NCBI GenBank assembly: GCA_046481785.1
Contig: JAWOJF010000167.1
Coordinates: forward strand, 1 to 16,237
Source of the DNA: JAWOJF01 sp046481785
GTDB lineage: Bacteria; Bacteroidota; Ignavibacteria; Ignavibacteriales; Ignavibacteriaceae
Length of the DNA: 16,237 bases
Direction: 5' to 3'
Shown: one piece after another, positions 14,004 through 16,237 of the stretch
Numbering within the stretch: the stretch's first letter is position 1
How the letters are laid out: each line of letters starts with the position of its first letter
Made by a program: the position numbers and the translations under genes
The notes under the pieces: generated by a model
Databases searched by the model: none
Seen by the model: only the letters and a program-made list of their open reading frames with translations
What the model was told of the DNA's origin: nothing

Positions 14004-14963
14004 CTATAAATTTTTATCTGTTTGTCTTTTTTTAGCAAAATCCTGCAATTGCAGAATATCTTTTTCAGTTATAGTTATTTCTAAATTTAAATTTTTACTT
14101 TTACGTTCAACATCAAGTTTTTCCATTATTTCTCCCAATATGTAGCTGGAATCGGAAAACAGGTTCATTGCAACAGCACTTCTTATTGCTGTTGAAAGCA
14201 AAAAAGCACTCTTTTCATCCTTACACCCAAGTATAGTTTCTATCTGAACCTCATCCGAAAACTCTGCAGCCAACGTTATATTATCGATCTTTGTCATAAT
14301 CTTATTAGCGGAAAAGTCTTGCCTGGTTCCCATTACCATCTTTATCAGGGTAGCAGCAAAACTTCCCTGATCAGTTGCTAACCAGTAATGATTTTTATTT
14401 GTTATGTTTTTAATAATACTAATGAATTTTTCATTCTTTTTCAATGATTCATTTTTGCCCGATATTAGCTTTGCCAGGTATTCATCATTCTTAACTATAA
14501 TTAATGCAGAATCATCAGAAAAATAAAATTTGGATTCACGGTTTTCAAAAGAGCTGTATATCCTTTTGCCTTCAAGCTCTTCCGGATAAAACTTTTTACT
14601 GTTTTCAAAATAGCTTTTAACCTGGCCGGGTTTGGAATCAAAAGTAACTACAATGATATTGTTCCCGTCCCATGCCGATGATGTATAAACCTCTTTTATT
14701 CCCTTGCTTAACCCCATGCCTGTTTCTTTTTCAAATTCTGAAAGCCAGTCACTTGTACGGTCAGGGCGTATGGTTGACTGCAGGAAATTTTTCCAGTGAG
14801 CGGTTTTCCGTAATTCAGAAAGATTAGCATACATCAGGAATTGAGTATCCTTCGGCAGATACCCCAAAACTTCCATTTGTTCATCGGAAATAGGTTCGGG
14901 CTGTTTTTCTCCGCAGCTTATAAATATTAAGGGGAGGCAGAGGAAAATGAGGAGTCGTTTCAT
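14004..14963 (-). CDS. Putative lipoprotein of unknown function
   Basis: I do not recognise the family. The 319-residue protein starts MKRLLIFLCLPLIFISCGEK, a lipoprotein signal with lipidated Cys17 (residues -3 to -1 Phe-Ile-Ser, acceptable for Bacteroidota-type lipoboxes). The mature chain is alpha/beta and charged, with no further membrane segment. It contains YLPKDTQFLMYANLSELRKT (35-54), which looks like the start of a repeated domain that recurs weakly near HYWLATDQGSFAATLIK. This is the style of proteins that test a surface or substrate rather than of enzymes with a catalytic motif. Its ATG starts one base after the permease stop, so its translation is coupled to the transporter genes, and it probably serves as an envelope partner of that ABC system. 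A DUF-type assignment would need a profile search. Confidence 0.75.
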   Translation of the reverse strand: MKRLLIFLCLPLIFISCGEKQPEPISDEQMEVLGYLPKDTQFLMYANLSELRKTAHWKNFLQSTIRPDRTSDWLSEFEKETGMGLSKGIKEVYTSSAWDGNNIIVVTFDSKPGQVKSYFENSKKFYPEELEGKRIYSSFENRESKFYFSDDSALIIVKNDEYLAKLISGKNESLKKNEKFISIIKNITNKNHYWLATDQGSFAATLIKMVMGTRQDFSANKIMTKIDNITLAAEFSDEVQIETILGCKDEKSAFLLSTAIRSAVAMNLFSDSSYILGEIMEKLDVERKSKNLNLEITITEKDILQLQDFAKKRQTDKNL

Positions 14964-14964
14964 T

Positions 14965-15786
14965 TTAAAAATCTTTTTTATTAAACATAGTAATACTTAA
15001 ATATACCATCAGTATCAGGAATAAAGATGAACTTATAATAGGCTGGAAATCTTTAATGCCATTACCGGATGTAAGGTCAACAGTAATATTTCCCATAAGC
15101 TCGGAAGTTTTGGGAATCAAATAATATAAACCATCTATTATTGTATTTACGAAATCACTTTCAATTAATATTTTACCTTTGTCCTTTGCAAAAAGCAAAA
15201 GGGGGCTTAATATCAGGAATATAAGATAAGCAACCATCATGCCAGGGGTTGAACTCTTAGTCACCACTCCAAACCATACAATAAGGGCATATAATACTGC
15301 AAAAGTAAACGTAATAACAAGGATCAATGAAAGAAAGCCAAAATCCCAGTATGAAAATTTAACCGATATTACTAACCAAATCCCAATAATAAGAAAACCA
15401 ATATTCAAAAATACTACAAGAATACCGCCTAAATATTTCCCTAATATTAATTGTGTGCGCGAAACCGGTTTTGATAATAAAAGATCTATATTCCCTTTTT
15501 CAAGCATTACCGGGATGAAACTTGAGCTGGCAAAAATTGCTAAAAGCAGGCATAAACCGGAGAGCGGAGCAATAAACATAAGCTCCAGGGCTAATATTAT
15601 TTCTTTTAATGCTAATTCGTGCCCCGCAGGAGATAACCCCTCAATAACCATCTGGGCTTCCATAAAACTAAAAATTGCTGCAGCAAGGATTATAACCAGG
15701 ACCGATATTCCCATAAAAAAAATAATAACTTTTCTTGCCAAAGCTTCACGGAGAGTATACCATGTCATCAGCCAGATATTTTTCAT
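14965..15786 (-). CDS. ABC-2 type transporter permease
   Basis: This 273-residue inner-membrane permease of the ABC-2 (NosY-like) type works with the ATPase encoded just before it. The N-terminal amphipathic stretch NIWLMTWYTLREALARK precedes six likely membrane segments at about 20-42, 68-93, 113-141, 149-173, 180-200 and 248-267. LLSKPVSRTQLILGKYLG (103-120) after the second segment and YYLIPKTSELMGN (221-233) are characteristic of this permease class. The start ATG overlaps the ATPase stop (ATGA, 15786-15783) and has AAGGAG upstream (rc of 15795-15800 region). The substrate is not evident; relatives move copper-maturation factors, bacteriocins or lipids. The next gene, a lipoprotein, starts after a single intervening base. 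Confidence 0.9.
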   Translation of the reverse strand: MKNIWLMTWYTLREALARKVIIFFMGISVLVIILAAAIFSFMEAQMVIEGLSPAGHELALKEIILALELMFIAPLSGLCLLLAIFASSSFIPVMLEKGNIDLLLSKPVSRTQLILGKYLGGILVVFLNIGFLIIGIWLVISVKFSYWDFGFLSLILVITFTFAVLYALIVWFGVVTKSSTPGMMVAYLIFLILSPLLLFAKDKGKILIESDFVNTIIDGLYYLIPKTSELMGNITVDLTSGNGIKDFQPIISSSLFLILMVYLSITMFNKKDF

Positions 15787-16237
15787 TTTACACTCTCCTT
15801 TGGTGCGGCCTGCGGTAACTCAGACTGTTGTATCAGGTTAATGAACATCTCCTCGAGTGTGTTTTTCTGAGGAATAATTTCTCTAAGCAATACTCCTTTG
15901 TTTCTAAGTATGTCAATAAAAGTATTCAGCTCTGCAACTCCTTTTACCTTTACAGAAAAGCTGTTGTTATTTGATTTGGATACTGATATGCCTTCTGAAT
16001 ATCCATATAGTGAAATATCTGAATCACCATCAACTATAACTTTATACTCCTCTGCTTTTTCCGTCAGCTCTTTAACAGTCCCTTCACGGAGTAGTTTTCC
16101 TTTGTTTAAGATCCCCACCCTGTCGGTAATAAGTTCAACTTCTGAAAGGAGATGGCTGTTAAGAAAGATGGTTTTATTTCTTGCCTTAAGCTGCAGAAGA
16201 ACATCTCTTATTTCTTTTCTGCCGATAGGATCTACAC
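15783..16237 (-). CDS. ABC transporter ATP-binding protein, C-terminal part (runs off the window)
   Basis: This is the final roughly 150 residues of an ABC ATPase whose Walker A and signature motif lie beyond the right edge. In frame from the edge it reads VDPIGRKEIRDVLLQLKARN (the D-loop region after Walker B), then KTIFLNSHLLSEVELITDRV with the H-loop His in NSHLLSE, then GILNKGKLLREGTVKEL. The remaining 80-90 residues form the C-terminal regulatory extension found in CcmA/NosF/DrrA-type exporters. An internal GTG at 16118 in this frame is not the true start, because homology continues without a break upstream. The stop overlaps the permease start by 4 nt. Together they form an exporter operon. 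Confidence 0.93.
   Translation of the reverse strand, partial: VDPIGRKEIRDVLLQLKARNKTIFLNSHLLSEVELITDRVGILNKGKLLREGTVKELTEKAEEYKVIVDGDSDISLYGYSEGISVSKSNNNSFSVKVKGVAELNTFIDILRNKGVLLREIIPQKNTLEEMFINLIQQSELPQAAPKESVK

Noticed and set aside
15239..15841. 200-codon plus-strand open frame
   Set aside because: It lies opposite the permease, whose membrane segments and conserved motifs clearly mark the minus strand as coding; no ribosome site or recognisable product.
15783..16118. Separate 111-residue protein starting at GTG 16118
   Set aside because: The frame continues upstream to the window edge with D-loop and H-loop motifs of an ABC ATPase, so this is only the C-terminal part of a larger gene.

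Overview
The window looks like a low-GC chromosome fragment of a Gram-negative bacterium of the Bacteroidota/Ignavibacteriota (FCB) group. Three things support this. The secreted sugar dehydrogenase carries a type IX secretion C-terminal sorting domain with an NYPNPFNPSTTIRY-type start. A lipid A gene (lpxA) is present, so the cell has an outer membrane. The spacers are full of short palindromic repeats of the kind common in that group. The phylum call is an inference from these traits, not from a marker gene.

Layout. Positions 1-261 hold the N-terminal end of purL (minus strand); the homology appears to break about 60 bases from the window edge. Positions 262-1293 are a gene-free kilobase filled with inverted and direct repeats. 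Next comes a two-gene plus-strand operon (1294-6682): a 1313-residue cytosolic GH13 glucanase-like protein with a lysine-rich repeat tail, overlapping by 8 nt a secreted PQQ-type glucose/sorbosone dehydrogenase with a sorting domain. Everything to the right is on the minus strand: a Tat-exported Gfo/Idh/MocA oxidoreductase (convergent with the operon), a COG2509-type FAD protein, an SDR protein lacking the canonical Tyr/Lys pair, lpxA, a palindrome-rich spacer, ackA, and a tight cluster transcribed from the right edge. That cluster is ABC ATPase (partial), ABC-2 permease, putative lipoprotein, 3-hydroxyacyl-CoA dehydrogenase, and then ackA.

How the genes may work together. The left half is carbohydrate-oriented: an alpha-glucan-active protein in the cytosol and two extracytoplasmic sugar oxidoreductases, one with a probable PQQ/type IX route and one with a probable Tat/NADP route. 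The right half combines an export/ABC module with acyl-CoA and acetyl-phosphate metabolism. Stop/start overlaps and 1-8 nt gaps join the four cluster genes from the ATPase to the dehydrogenase, so they are probably one transcript; ackA follows after 72 nt and may have its own promoter. No phage, CRISPR array, IS transposase, rRNA or tRNA was seen. I saw no clearly new multi-gene system. The items most worth a second look are the GH13 protein with its unusual region IV and lysine tail, the catalytically atypical SDR, the repeat-dense spacers and the purL break.
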